This document shows, one piece after another, positions 52,343 through 62,033 of a stretch of DNA of 64,000 nucleotides; within the stretch, counting starts at the first letter, position 1; the number at the start of each line of letters is the position of its first letter. The notes beneath the pieces are model-generated. The model worked only from the letters and a program-made list of their open reading frames with translations. It was not told where the DNA came from and did not search any database. The stretch lies in assembly GCA_026169045.1 (NCBI GenBank), contig JAPFDH010000007.1:62001-126000 (forward strand). The letters run 5' to 3'. The translations under genes were made by a program, and so were the position numbers. The DNA is from Lachnospiraceae bacterium (GTDB lineage Bacteria; Bacillota; Clostridia; Lachnospirales; Lachnospiraceae).

Positions 52343-53626
52343 GTGAATACCATGGAAGAAATGTATGAGCAGTTGGGTATCTCCAAAAAAGTATACGAAT
52401 TTGGAGAAGAGATTTTAGTAGGTCTGGAGAAACGATTTGCAGAAATTGACAAAAATGCAGAATACAATCAAATGAAAGTAATAAAAGCCATGCAGGTTAA
52501 TCGTGTCGCGGAAAATCATTTTGCGGCAACTACAGGATATGGATACAACGATGCCGGCCGTGAGACACTGGAAGCAGTCTATGCCAGCTGTTTCCATACA
52601 GAGGCTGCTTTGGTGCGTCCACAGATTACATGTGGAACCCATGCGTTGGCGGTGGCATTATCAGCCAATCTTCGTCCGGGTGATGAGTTGCTTTCCCCAG
52701 TGGGCAAACCGTATGATACGCTGGAAGAAGTGATTGGAATCCGGGATTCTATAGGCTCATTAAAAGAGTATGGCGTCACATACCGTCAGGTGGATTTGCT
52801 GGAAAATGGTGAATTCGATTATCCGGCTATTCAGGCAGCGATAAATGAAAAAACAAAATTAGTAACTATTCAGAGATCAAAGGGGTATCAGACCCGTCCC
52901 ACACTTTCTGTCAAAAAAATAGGAGAATTGATTTCTTTCATTAAATCCATCAAACCGGAAGTGATTTGTATGGTGGATAATTGTTATGGAGAATTTGTGG
53001 AGACAATAGAACCGTCTGATGTGGGTGCTGATATGATCGTTGGTTCTCTGATAAAAAATCCGGGCGGAGGATTGGCTCCCATTGGCGGTTATATCTGTGG
53101 GAAAAAATCATGCATTGATCAGTGTGCATATCGTCTGAGTGCTCCGGGACTTGGACAGGAAGTAGGAGCAAATCTGGGAATTCTTCCGGCATTTTATCAG
53201 GGCTTTTTCCTGGCACCAACTGTGGTGGCCGGTGCGCTGAAAGGTGCCATTTTTGCGGCGAATATTTATGAACGTTTGGGATTTAAAGTAGTTCCCAACG
53301 GTACGGAATCCAGACATGATATTATTCAGGCTGTGGAGTTCGGAAAACCGGAAGGTGTCATTGGATTTTGTGAAGGAATTCAGGCAGCAGCACCTGTTGA
53401 CAGTTATGTAACGCCTGAACCTTGGGCAATGCCGGGATATGATGCTCCGGTTATTATGGCTGCCGGTGCGTTTGTTCAGGGATCTTCCATTGAACTAAGC
53501 GCCGATGGACCAATAAAGCCTCCATATGCAGTTTATTTCCAGGGTGGATTGACCTGGTATCATGCAAAACTTGGCATATTAATGTCTCTTCAGAAACTGA
53601 CAGAAAATGGGGTCATAAAACTGTAA
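52343..53626 (+). CDS. Methionine gamma-lyase-like PLP protein (YnbB/aluminium resistance family)
   Basis: This 427-residue fold-type I PLP enzyme contains CGTHALAVALSANLRPGDELL (about 95-115), VDNCYGEFVE (about 214-223) and the PLP lysine in GSLIKNPGGGLAP (about 236-248). It belongs to the Met_gamma_lyase (PF06838) family, whose exact reaction is not established, although it has been linked to aluminium resistance. GTG at 52343 follows AAAGGG by 5 bases; ATG at 52352 is an alternative. It is 94 bases after miaA, in the usual Firmicute order. Confidence 0.88.
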   Translation: MNTMEEMYEQLGISKKVYEFGEEILVGLEKRFAEIDKNAEYNQMKVIKAMQVNRVAENHFAATTGYGYNDAGRETLEAVYASCFHTEAALVRPQITCGTHALAVALSANLRPGDELLSPVGKPYDTLEEVIGIRDSIGSLKEYGVTYRQVDLLENGEFDYPAIQAAINEKTKLVTIQRSKGYQTRPTLSVKKIGELISFIKSIKPEVICMVDNCYGEFVETIEPSDVGADMIVGSLIKNPGGGLAPIGGYICGKKSCIDQCAYRLSAPGLGQEVGANLGILPAFYQGFFLAPTVVAGALKGAIFAANIYERLGFKVVPNGTESRHDIIQAVEFGKPEGVIGFCEGIQAAAPVDSYVTPEPWAMPGYDAPVIMAAGAFVQGSSIELSADGPIKPPYAVYFQGGLTWYHAKLGILMSLQKLTENGVIKL

Positions 53627-53699
53627 GAATTTGAGTGATACTTTATAAACAGACGGAAAATCAGGAAAGGTGGGAGAAAATAAAGTGTTATTTTGGGGA

Positions 53700-53719
53700 A
53701 TTATGAAAGAGTTCATAAT
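53700..53719 (+). terminator. Hairpin after the PLP gene
   Basis: An 8-bp perfect stem (53700-53707 with 53712-53719; ATTATGAA and TTCATAAT) with a 4-base loop, followed by a short U-rich stretch. The rest of the 224-base gap to radC holds a second weak hairpin around 53796-53815 and nothing I recognise. Confidence 0.5.
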
Positions 53720-53850
53720 TTATTCAGAAAAACAGTAAGAAATTTTTCCTATACTTTCCTGCTTTTTTATGGTACAATTCCCAAAGAGGTTTTGGGGTAC
53801 CTCAGAATTTTTGAGGAGTTCTTTCTTGGAGAGTCCGGAAAGGACAATAA

Positions 53851-54543
53851 ATGACACAGAATGATTGTATGAGGATGAAAGATCTTCCAGATGAGGTGCG
53901 GCCGTATGAACGATGTCTGAAACACGGACCGGAATGTTTAAATGATGCGGAACTTTTGGCAGTAATTTTGCGAACAGGATGTATTGGAGAGTCATCGACA
54001 TCTTTAGCTGCCAGAATTCTTATGGAAAGAGGAGGTTTGCTGGGACTTTTTTCAGTTTCAGCAGAACAGCTGCAAACCATAAAAGGAATAGGAAAAGTGA
54101 AGGCAGTACAACTGCAATGCATTGCCGAGATCTCTCGCCGCATGGCAGCTTCTATACATGAAGATAAAATAGACATGAGCATGCCGGAATCTGTTGCAGA
54201 TTATTATATGGAAGATATGCGCCATAAAGATCAGGAAGTTTTAAAATTAATTATGCTGGATACAAAAAATCGGCTGATCCGCGATAGAGATATTTCAAAG
54301 GGAACTGTGAATGCTTCTCTGGTTTCTCCGAGAGAGATTTTTTTGGAAGCGTTACGCACTGGAGCCGTAGGTATTATACTAATGCATAATCATCCCAGTG
54401 GAGATCCCGCTCCAAGCCTGGAAGATATTACTGTGACGAAGAGGGTGGCCCAGGCAGGTCTGTTGTTGGGAGTTACATTGATGGACCATATTATCATCGG
54501 TGACCGTTCTTACGTCAGTCTGAAAGAAAGAGGCATGATATAG
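53851..54543 (+). CDS. radC: RadC-family JAB/MPN protein
   Basis: This 230-residue protein has a helix-hairpin-helix segment (TIKGIGKVKAVQLQ, about residues 71-84) and a JAMM metalloprotease-like core: the motif HNHPSGDPAPSLED (about 181-194) with its His-x-His-x10-Asp. Its molecular role is uncertain despite the name. It starts the shape cluster radC-mreC-mreD; in many Firmicutes mreB lies between radC and mreC, and it is missing here. Confidence 0.93.
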   Translation: MTQNDCMRMKDLPDEVRPYERCLKHGPECLNDAELLAVILRTGCIGESSTSLAARILMERGGLLGLFSVSAEQLQTIKGIGKVKAVQLQCIAEISRRMAASIHEDKIDMSMPESVADYYMEDMRHKDQEVLKLIMLDTKNRLIRDRDISKGTVNASLVSPREIFLEALRTGAVGIILMHNHPSGDPAPSLEDITVTKRVAQAGLLLGVTLMDHIIIGDRSYVSLKERGMI

Positions 54544-54598
54544 ATCGGAACATTTTGTTCTGATAGACGCCGAAAGTTACGCAGAAATGAGGAATACT

Positions 54599-55468
54599 AT
54601 GAATTCAAAGTTTAATTTTCACGTAAAACCTAAGATGATCTTATTGATATTGACGGTGGTATGTATCGGTTCCATTGCCATTACATATTTCCGACAGGAT
54701 TCTGCCGTATCTGTAGGTGAGGCGGTTGGATATCTGGTGGTACCTATGCAAAAGGGAATTAACAGTATAGGAACCTGGTTTTATGACAAAACACAGGATC
54801 GTCTGGAATTGGAAGAAGCTAAAAATAAGATAGAAGAGCTGGAACAAAGCAATCAGGATTTGAAAGATGATCTGGAAAAATATCAGGACGCTTCTTTGGA
54901 GAATAGAAGACTTCGTGAATTACTGGAATTGAAAGACACATATAAAGAATACGAGACGGTCGGTGCAAGTATTGTGGCGAAAAACAGCGGTAATTGGTAT
55001 AGTTCTTTTACGATTGACAAAGGAACGAATGATGGACTTGCCCTTAATATGAATGTTATCGCCGATGGAGGATTGGTAGGACTTATCACTGAAATTGGAC
55101 CTAATTTTGCTGTGGTCACTTCAATTATTGATGACGGCAGCCGGGTCAGCGGTATGATTAAAAGTACACAGAGTAATTGTATCGTGACAGGTGATTTAAG
55201 TTCCATGGAAAATGGGCTTTTAAAACTTGACTATATTCAGACGGATTTTGATATTTCAGAGGATAATCTGATTGTGACATCGAATATCAGTGACAAATAT
55301 GTGCCAGGTCTTGTGATTGGGTATGCTACAAATGTCACACTAAATGATGATAAATTGACGCAGAGTGGATATTTGGAACCAGCTGTGGATTTTTCAAATC
55401 TGAGTGAAGTTTTGGTAATCACAACATTAAAAGAGACAAGTGATCCACAGGAGGCAGGAGAGGAATGA
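54599..55468 (+). CDS. mreC: Rod shape-determining protein MreC
   Basis: This 289-residue protein has one membrane helix (about residues 10-32), a periplasm-side coiled coil (about 65-110, LELEEAKNKIEELEQSNQDL) and two beta-barrel domains (GASIVAKNSGNWYSSFTIDKG). It activates PBP2/RodA wall synthesis. The ATG at 54599 follows TGAGGAA; an earlier ATG adds four residues. It ends with ATGA overlapping mreD. Confidence 0.95.
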   Translation: MNSKFNFHVKPKMILLILTVVCIGSIAITYFRQDSAVSVGEAVGYLVVPMQKGINSIGTWFYDKTQDRLELEEAKNKIEELEQSNQDLKDDLEKYQDASLENRRLRELLELKDTYKEYETVGASIVAKNSGNWYSSFTIDKGTNDGLALNMNVIADGGLVGLITEIGPNFAVVTSIIDDGSRVSGMIKSTQSNCIVTGDLSSMENGLLKLDYIQTDFDISEDNLIVTSNISDKYVPGLVIGYATNVTLNDDKLTQSGYLEPAVDFSNLSEVLVITTLKETSDPQEAGEE

Positions 55469-55995
55469 AAAGTATTGTCAAACGGTATTTAATTGTATTT
55501 TGTATCATCCTGGCATCATTTTTAATTCAGACAGCCGTGCTGCCACGTATTCCGTATTTGGTTGCTGTCCCGAATCTTATGCTGATTGTAACATTTGCAT
55601 TTGGATTTTTGAGAGGCAGAGTGGAAGGAATGCTTGTGGGTCTGATCAGCGGAATTCTGATGGATGTTTTTCACGGAGGGGTGATCGGCTTTTACAGCTT
55701 AATTTTTATATATATCGGTTACATGAACGGAATTTTGGCCAGATATTTGGTTTCCGATGTTATTTTACTTCCGATGGGATTATGCCTTATCAATGAAATT
55801 TTTTACAGCGGTTATGTATATGTATTCGGATTTTTGATTCGAAATCGTTTGGATTTTGGCAGTTATTTTCATACGATTATCATGCCGGAATTCTTGTTGA
55901 CCGTGCTTGCAACTATTGTTGTCTACGGGATAATCTTATTGATTAACCGTTGGCTGGAACGAGATGAGAAAAAGGGAGCGACGAAATTTGCTTAA
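55465..55995 (+). CDS. mreD: Rod shape-determining protein MreD
   Basis: A 176-residue membrane protein with five helices, opening LIVFCIILASFLIQTAVLP. It partners with MreC in the elongasome. GGAGAG upstream; its start overlaps the mreC stop by four bases and its end overlaps the PBP2 start by eight. Confidence 0.93.
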   Translation: MKSIVKRYLIVFCIILASFLIQTAVLPRIPYLVAVPNLMLIVTFAFGFLRGRVEGMLVGLISGILMDVFHGGVIGFYSLIFIYIGYMNGILARYLVSDVILLPMGLCLINEIFYSGYVYVFGFLIRNRLDFGSYFHTIIMPEFLLTVLATIVVYGIILLINRWLERDEKKGATKFA

Positions 55996-58855
55996 AGATT
56001 TATGGGAATTAATTCGGGACAATGTATCAAGGACAGTAAAATCCCGTCTATTTATTGTTGGGGCGATATTTTTTGTAATGTTTTCTGTTTTGGTGGTACG
56101 TTTGTTTCAGCTTCAGATTTTAAACGGACAAGAATCCTATGATGAATATGTTCAAATAACAAAAAAAGAGATTAATACTAAAGCTCCGCGCGGAAACATT
56201 TTGGATTGCAATGGAGAAGTTCTGGCAGAAAATAAGGTTATTTATTCTGTCACAATTAAAGATTTGGAAATTTACGATTCAAAAGCAGAGTTTAATGAAA
56301 TGCTGCTTCGTCTGATTCGCTTGTTGGATCGATATGATCAGGATATCGTCAGTCCGATTCCGATTATTATAAATGAACATGATGAATATGAATTCAGCGG
56401 TTCTCAAAGTACGATCCGACGTTTTATCCGTGATGTCTATACGGAAGAAGTTATTACGCAGGAACAGGAAAAGGGAAATGATCCATACGCTTATAGTGCG
56501 GAAACAGTAATGGCAAAACTTCTTCCCAGTTATGGATTTAACAAAAATTGGGAAGGCTGGGAATCTCTCAGTAAAGAGGAAATTTTAGCTATATGTAATA
56601 TCCGCTATGCTATGAGTGCGACTTCCTATACAAAATATAAGTCTACGACTATCTGCAGTGATATCAGTGATGAAGTAAAAGCTGCTGTTTTGGAAGAACA
56701 GATGAATATGCAGGGGGTAGATGTGGAGACTGATACGGTACGTTATTATCCGGACAGCAAATATTTTTCCAATCTCTTGGGTTATACCGGTGGTGCTGAC
56801 ACAGAAGAATTGGAGGAATTACAGGCACAGGATGATTCCTATGTTTATGGAGATATTATCGGAAAATCCGGAATCGAAAAGGCTTATGAAACAGAACTTC
56901 AAGGAACAAAAGGAACCGATACCGTATATGTGAATAATGTGGGGCTGGTATTGGATACCATCGATTCTGTGGCTCCTGTTAATGGAAATGATATTCAGCT
57001 TACCATTGATAAAGATCTGCAGATTGCGGTCTATAATATTATTGAACAGAATCTGGCGCGTATTATCGTGGAAAAATTGGTGGATGCGGATTTTGAATCC
57101 TGGGATGGAATACAGGCTTCTCAGTTTCAGATTCCTGTAAAAGATGCATATTTCCAGATGATTAATAATAATGTACTGGACATGGAACATTTTGCTGCTG
57201 AAGATGCCTCGGCTACGGAACGAAATATTTATGAAAAATATACGGTACGTCATGAAGAGGCATTGGCTTATGTAGAGGACCAGTTAAGAAGAAGTGATCC
57301 GGCAACAATGGAAAGTCAGGACGACAGCTATCAGGAATATTTCGAAGTGGCGTATGATCTTTTGGCAGATTCAGAGAGAGCAATTATCGTCAAGGGGAAT
57401 ATTGATACATCGGATGAAGTGTATCAAAGCTGGTCAGATGGGACAACAAGTTTTCAGGAATTTTTGCGTCACGGAATTGAAGAAGGATGGGTGGATTCTA
57501 CAAAGGTATCCGATAGCGAAGACAAATATAGCAGTGCCGAAACTGTTTATGAAAATTTGGTTGTAAGATTGATGGAACTGTTAAAAGAGAGTAATGATTT
57601 TTCAAAATCTGTTTATCATAGTCTGATTCAGGATGAAACCATTACCGGAAATGAGATCTGCCTGGCACTTTTTGATCAGGGCGTTTTGGAAAAAGATGAT
57701 GAAGCCATATTAAATTTATCCACAGGAGATCATACGACAGCATTTGAGTTTATGGTGGAAAAAATCAAAAATTTGGAAATTACACCAGCTCAGTTGGCAC
57801 TGGATCCATGTTCCGGTTCAGCTGTGATCGTGGATGAAAAAACCGGTGAGATTCGTGCTCTGGTATCTTATCCGGGATATGATCTGAATCAAATTACAAA
57901 TGCATCTTACTATGCAAAGCTGAACTCAGATTTATCCAAACCCCTTTATAATTATGCAACACAGTCACGAACATCACCGGGATCTACGTATAAAATGATA
58001 TCCGATACAGCTGCCCTGGAAGAAGGAGTAGTAGGGCTTGATGAGTCTATTTACTGTAGTGGAGAATATGAGAGAATGGATCATCCAAAGTGCTGGGTTT
58101 ATAATGATCCTAAGAAAGAACATGGCTGGATGAATCCAGTTCAGGCTTTGCAGAATTCATGTAATATATTTTTCTATGAAGTAGGATATCGTTTGAGCCT
58201 GGACGAGGAAGGAAAATATAATCAGGAATTGGGATTATCGAAACTTCGCAAGTATGCGGAATTATTTGGCTTTGGTTCCAAAACCGGGCTGGAAATTCTG
58301 GAAAATGAGCCACAGATTTCCGATGAATTCCCGATTGTTTCTGCCATCGGTCAGGGAACCAATAACTTTACTACAGCAAGTTTGGCACGATATGCGACTG
58401 CTGTAGCTACAAAGGGTAATCTGTATGAGTTCAGTTTACTGGATAAAGTCATTGATACAAATGGCAATGTGTTGAGTGATCCATCGCCTGTTATAGAAAG
58501 CCATATTGAACTGAAAGACAGCACATGGAATGTACTGCATGAAGGTATGTATGCCGTAGTACATCCGGGCGGATCAGCGGAAGCTGCTTTTACTGATTTG
58601 GAAATCGATATTGCCGGTAAATCCGGTACAGCCCAACAGGATACCACGAGGGCCAACCACGCATTATTTGTAAGTTTTGGCCCATATGAAGATCCGGAAA
58701 TTGTGACAGCTGTTTCATTGCCAAATGCATATACATCAGGAAATGCAGCTATGGTGACGAATGATATTTATCATTATTATATAGGAGATACTACACTGGA
58801 AGATATTCTGGATATTGCCAAAGGTGGCGGTGGCAGCGTAAGTCTCTCCGATTAA
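55988..58855 (+). CDS. mrdA: Penicillin-binding protein 2 with a large insert
   Basis: This 955-residue monofunctional transpeptidase has one membrane helix (about 18-40), then the pedestal domain (APRGNILDCNGEVLAENK, about 65-82), and the transpeptidase with SPGSTYKM (active Ser about 666), SCN (about 724) and KSGTAQQD (about 878). Between about residues 357 and 600 it carries a 240-residue acidic helical insert absent from E. coli PBP2, which explains the length. TTG at 55988 with GGGAG nearby is favoured; ATG at 55964 would overlap mreD by 32 bases. It works with RodA, encoded 5 kb downstream. Confidence 0.93.
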   Translation: MLKDLWELIRDNVSRTVKSRLFIVGAIFFVMFSVLVVRLFQLQILNGQESYDEYVQITKKEINTKAPRGNILDCNGEVLAENKVIYSVTIKDLEIYDSKAEFNEMLLRLIRLLDRYDQDIVSPIPIIINEHDEYEFSGSQSTIRRFIRDVYTEEVITQEQEKGNDPYAYSAETVMAKLLPSYGFNKNWEGWESLSKEEILAICNIRYAMSATSYTKYKSTTICSDISDEVKAAVLEEQMNMQGVDVETDTVRYYPDSKYFSNLLGYTGGADTEELEELQAQDDSYVYGDIIGKSGIEKAYETELQGTKGTDTVYVNNVGLVLDTIDSVAPVNGNDIQLTIDKDLQIAVYNIIEQNLARIIVEKLVDADFESWDGIQASQFQIPVKDAYFQMINNNVLDMEHFAAEDASATERNIYEKYTVRHEEALAYVEDQLRRSDPATMESQDDSYQEYFEVAYDLLADSERAIIVKGNIDTSDEVYQSWSDGTTSFQEFLRHGIEEGWVDSTKVSDSEDKYSSAETVYENLVVRLMELLKESNDFSKSVYHSLIQDETITGNEICLALFDQGVLEKDDEAILNLSTGDHTTAFEFMVEKIKNLEITPAQLALDPCSGSAVIVDEKTGEIRALVSYPGYDLNQITNASYYAKLNSDLSKPLYNYATQSRTSPGSTYKMISDTAALEEGVVGLDESIYCSGEYERMDHPKCWVYNDPKKEHGWMNPVQALQNSCNIFFYEVGYRLSLDEEGKYNQELGLSKLRKYAELFGFGSKTGLEILENEPQISDEFPIVSAIGQGTNNFTTASLARYATAVATKGNLYEFSLLDKVIDTNGNVLSDPSPVIESHIELKDSTWNVLHEGMYAVVHPGGSAEAAFTDLEIDIAGKSGTAQQDTTRANHALFVSFGPYEDPEIVTAVSLPNAYTSGNAAMVTNDIYHYYIGDTTLEDILDIAKGGGGSVSLSD

Positions 58856-58875
58856 AATTAAAAGAGGTGCAAAAA

Positions 58876-59604
58876 ATGAGTCAACCAATTGTGATGAAAG
58901 GTAATAAATACGGAATCACAATACGATTTGATGAAACAACACCCTTTGAGGAGTTGAAAGCACTACTAAAGGAAAAGTTGGTTCAGTCTTCTGACTTCTT
59001 CCAAAATGCCCGAATGGCATTGTCATTCGAAGGAAGAAAGCTTACTGCCAGGGAAGAAGAGGAAGTACTGGACCTAATAGAAACGTACAGTAAGCTGAAA
59101 ATTATTTGTATTCTGGATCATTCGGAAAATACTGCGAAACGTTTTGCTGCAGCATTAGCTCTGGCAAAACAGCAAATTGCAGCAGGAAAAGTAGAAAAGA
59201 ATTCAGAAAATCAGACAAGAGGAGAAACCAAGGAAAAGAAACAATTTGACCTGATAAAAGATGCCAGCCCTCCCATTCACCCAGGACAGTTTTACAGAGG
59301 GACGCTTCGAAATGGGCAAATACTGGAATCTGAGAGAAGTATTGTAATCATCGGTAATGTAAATCCGGGTGGAAAAGTAATCGCCAGAGGCAATATTGTA
59401 GTCTTGGGAACGTTAAAAGGATCAGCATATGCCGGATGTGATGGAAAACAGGATGCGTTTATTGCTGCGTTGAATATGATTCCAACACAGCTTAGAATTC
59501 ATGAGTTTACCTTAAGTCCGGGAGATAAACTTTCTGAAATGCCATTGGAAGGTCCGAGAATCGCGGTGATACGGGACAATCGTATTCAAATGGATTGTAT
59601 TTAA
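58876..59604 (+). CDS. minC: Septum site-determining protein MinC
   Basis: This 242-residue inhibitor of FtsZ polymerisation has an N-terminal domain (about 1-100) and a C-terminal beta-helix (HPGQFYRGTLRNGQ at about 133, GNVNPGGKVIARGNIVVLG at about 161-179). The ATG at 58876 follows AGAGG by 8 bases; a GTG three codons earlier is less likely. First of minC-minD-minE. Confidence 0.95.
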   Translation: MSQPIVMKGNKYGITIRFDETTPFEELKALLKEKLVQSSDFFQNARMALSFEGRKLTAREEEEVLDLIETYSKLKIICILDHSENTAKRFAAALALAKQQIAAGKVEKNSENQTRGETKEKKQFDLIKDASPPIHPGQFYRGTLRNGQILESERSIVIIGNVNPGGKVIARGNIVVLGTLKGSAYAGCDGKQDAFIAALNMIPTQLRIHEFTLSPGDKLSEMPLEGPRIAVIRDNRIQMDCI

Positions 59605-59704
59605 AGGGGCTGATCTGTTATGAAATGTAAACAAAGAAAAACTGGTAATGTGCCGATTTTTATTGTAGAATAAATTCAGAAGTCGGCAACTGGGAGGATA
59701 GGAT

Positions 59705-60496
59705 ATGAGTGAAGTAATCGTAATAACATCTGGAAAAGGCGGGGTTGGGAAAACAACGACATCCGCCAATGTAGGTACTGGTCTGGCTCAATTGGGGAAT
59801 AAAGTAGTATTGATTGATACAGATATCGGTCTGAGAAATTTGGATGTTGTACTTGGATTAGAAAATCGTATTGTCTATAATTTAGTGGATGTGGTAGAAG
59901 GAAATTGTAGAATTAAGCAGGCATTAATTAAAGATAAGCGATATCCTAATCTGCAATTGCTGCCCTCAGCGCAGACAAGAGATAAAACTTCTGTGACACC
60001 GGAACAAATGCGTAAGCTGACGGAAGAATTGAGAGAAGAATTTGATTATATTATTCTGGATTGTCCGGCGGGAATCGAACAGGGATTTAAAAATGCGATT
60101 GCAGGAGCTGATCGGGCTTTGGTGGTAACAACCCCGGAAGTTTCGGCAATCCGTGATGCCGACCGCATTATCGGACTTTTGGAAGCGGAGGAAATGAAGA
60201 AAATTGATCTGATTGTAAACCGCATCCGAATGGACATGGTAAAGCGAGGAGACATGATGTCCATGGAAGACGTGCAGGAAATTCTTGCGGTACCGATTAT
60301 TGGAGTGGTTCCAGATGATGAAAACATTGTTGTAGCTACAAACACAGGAGAACCCTTGGTGGGAAGCAATTCTCTGGCAGGACAGGCATTTTTAAACATC
60401 AGCAGACGCATTATGGGTGAAGAGGTGGAACTGCTGAATCTGGAAGGTAAAACCGGTTTCTTCAGTCGTATCGCATCTTGGTTTGCTAGAAAATAG
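59705..60496 (+). CDS. minD: Septum site-determining ATPase MinD
   Basis: This 263-residue deviant-Walker ATPase starts EVIVITSGKGGVGKTTTSAN; Walker B region is FDYIILDCPAGIEQG. The C-terminal GFFSRIASWFARK amphipathic helix anchors it to the membrane. It recruits MinC and is driven by MinE. GGGAGG is 7-9 bases before the ATG. This is a second ParA/MinD-type ATPase in the window and clearly distinct from the one at 5570. Confidence 0.98.
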   Translation: MSEVIVITSGKGGVGKTTTSANVGTGLAQLGNKVVLIDTDIGLRNLDVVLGLENRIVYNLVDVVEGNCRIKQALIKDKRYPNLQLLPSAQTRDKTSVTPEQMRKLTEELREEFDYIILDCPAGIEQGFKNAIAGADRALVVTTPEVSAIRDADRIIGLLEAEEMKKIDLIVNRIRMDMVKRGDMMSMEDVQEILAVPIIGVVPDDENIVVATNTGEPLVGSNSLAGQAFLNISRRIMGEEVELLNLEGKTGFFSRIASWFARK

Positions 60497-60510
60497 ATGG
60501 AGGCGAAACG

Positions 60511-60789
60511 ATGGGGTTAATGGACTTTTTTAAGAAAAAAAATTCTGGTGATGTGGCAAAAGACCGTTTGAAACTTTTGCTGGTATCAGAAAGAGCAGAT
60601 TGTTCGCCGGAAGTGATGGAAATGATAAAAAATGATATCATTCAGGTGATTTCCAAATATATGGAGATTGATACAGAAGGACTGGATATACAAATTACGA
60701 AAAGCTTAGAAGATGGAAAACAGGAAGCAGCGCCGACTCTTTATGCCAATATTCCCATTAAAGGAAGAAAGCGAACAGACAGTAAATGA
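60511..60789 (+). CDS. minE: Cell division topological specificity factor MinE
   Basis: A 92-residue protein with the N-terminal membrane-targeting/anti-MinCD part (MGLMDFFKKKNSG, AKDRLKLLLVSERAD) and a C-terminal dimerisation domain (about 35-90). It releases MinD from the membrane. GGAGG stands 8 bases before the ATG. Most Bacilli lack MinE; its presence fits Clostridia. Confidence 0.96.
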   Translation: MGLMDFFKKKNSGDVAKDRLKLLLVSERADCSPEVMEMIKNDIIQVISKYMEIDTEGLDIQITKSLEDGKQEAAPTLYANIPIKGRKRTDSK

Positions 60790-60843
60790 CATGTATGCGG
60801 TTAAGATGTTTACTTAAAAGAGAAAACAGACACATAGAAAGGT

Positions 60844-62019
60844 ATGGGATTCAATTTGCTGGAAAAGCTGAAAAAGCAGAATTATCATTTGCGGAATTTT
60901 AATTTCAAACTTGTTTTATATGTTGTGGCCCTAAGCATAATCGGTATTCTGATGGTGAACAGTGCTACAAAAAACGAAGTGGAGACAGGTTTTTTAACAA
61001 CGACGGTAAAGCAGGTAATCGGTGTGATTGGCGGGATTGTGATTATGCTGATTGTGGCATCCACAAATTATCGGGTGTTGCTTCGCTGGACACCGATTTT
61101 ATATATTTTGAATATCGGAGTACTGGCATATCTGCTTATATTTGCCGGTGATGTGATGGGAGCGAAGCGCTGGATTCACCTTCCGGGATTTGGAACAATT
61201 CAGCCGTCTGAATTCACAAAAATTGTTATGATTTTGACAGCAACTGTGTTTATTATGAAATTCAAAGCCAAAATAAGTCGGATAAGTACATTGCTGCTTT
61301 ATATGGCTGTTGTCTTACCGCCAGCTATATTGGTTTTGGAAGAACCGGATTTGTCTACTACATTGGTTATTCTTTTTACTGTTATCTTAGCACTATTTGT
61401 TGGAGGAATCAGTTACAAATGGGTACTGGGTGTTTTGGGAGTGATGGTACCTTTGGCTGGGGCATTTTTAATTTTGATTCATCAGCCGGAACAGACGATT
61501 TTGAATGAAGTGTTTAAACCTCATCAAATGGAACGTATAAATGGATATTTTTTCCCGGATGAATATCCGGATCAGGTAAGACAACAAAAGAATTCTGTAA
61601 TGGCTATCGGAAGTGGTATGCTGACCGGAAAGGGATTAAATACATCCACATATGAGTCTGTAAAAAACGGAAGTTTTTTGTCGGAACAGCAATGTGATTT
61701 TATTTTTGCAGTTGTGGGCGAAGAATTAGGATTTGTGGGAAGTTGTATTGTCATTATGCTGATTGCACTGATTGTGTTTGAATGTATACGCATGGCGAAA
61801 AAAAGCCGAGATGAAGAAGGGCGTTTGATTTCCAGTGCGATTGGGGGATTATTTGCATTTCAGAGTTTTGTAAACATAGGTGTTGCAACGCAGATAATCC
61901 CCAATACAGGTCTCCCGCTTCCATTTGTAAGTGCGGGGCTCAGTTCATTACTTAGTTCATTTATTATGATAGGAATTGTTTTAAATGTTGGACTTCAGAG
62001 AAAGAAATACGATTTTTAA
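60844..62019 (+). CDS. rodA: RodA/FtsW-type peptidoglycan glycosyltransferase
   Basis: This 391-residue SEDS protein has about ten helices. Signatures are GAKRWIHLPGFGTIQPSEFTK (about residues 106-126), the catalytic Asp in EEPDLSTTLV (about 161-170) and the end motif NTGLPLPFVSAGLSSLLSSF. It polymerises glycan strands with PBP2. The ATG lies only about two bases after AAAGG, an unusually short spacing; the true start could be a nearby TTG at 60856. Confidence 0.95.
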   Translation: MGFNLLEKLKKQNYHLRNFNFKLVLYVVALSIIGILMVNSATKNEVETGFLTTTVKQVIGVIGGIVIMLIVASTNYRVLLRWTPILYILNIGVLAYLLIFAGDVMGAKRWIHLPGFGTIQPSEFTKIVMILTATVFIMKFKAKISRISTLLLYMAVVLPPAILVLEEPDLSTTLVILFTVILALFVGGISYKWVLGVLGVMVPLAGAFLILIHQPEQTILNEVFKPHQMERINGYFFPDEYPDQVRQQKNSVMAIGSGMLTGKGLNTSTYESVKNGSFLSEQQCDFIFAVVGEELGFVGSCIVIMLIALIVFECIRMAKKSRDEEGRLISSAIGGLFAFQSFVNIGVATQIIPNTGLPLPFVSAGLSSLLSSFIMIGIVLNVGLQRKKYDF

Positions 62020-62033
62020 CAGGAGGCGATACT

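Noticed and set aside
52862..52875. A 14-base match to the end of the family B MITE (GTAACTATTCAGAG)
   Set aside because: It lies inside the PLP enzyme gene, encodes the conserved V-T-I-Q-R stretch, and has no partner end or flanking duplication nearby; chance match.
59619..59672. 17-codon open reading frame between minC and minD
   Set aside because: It has a plausible ribosome binding site but is too short and without recognisable features to call; noted only.
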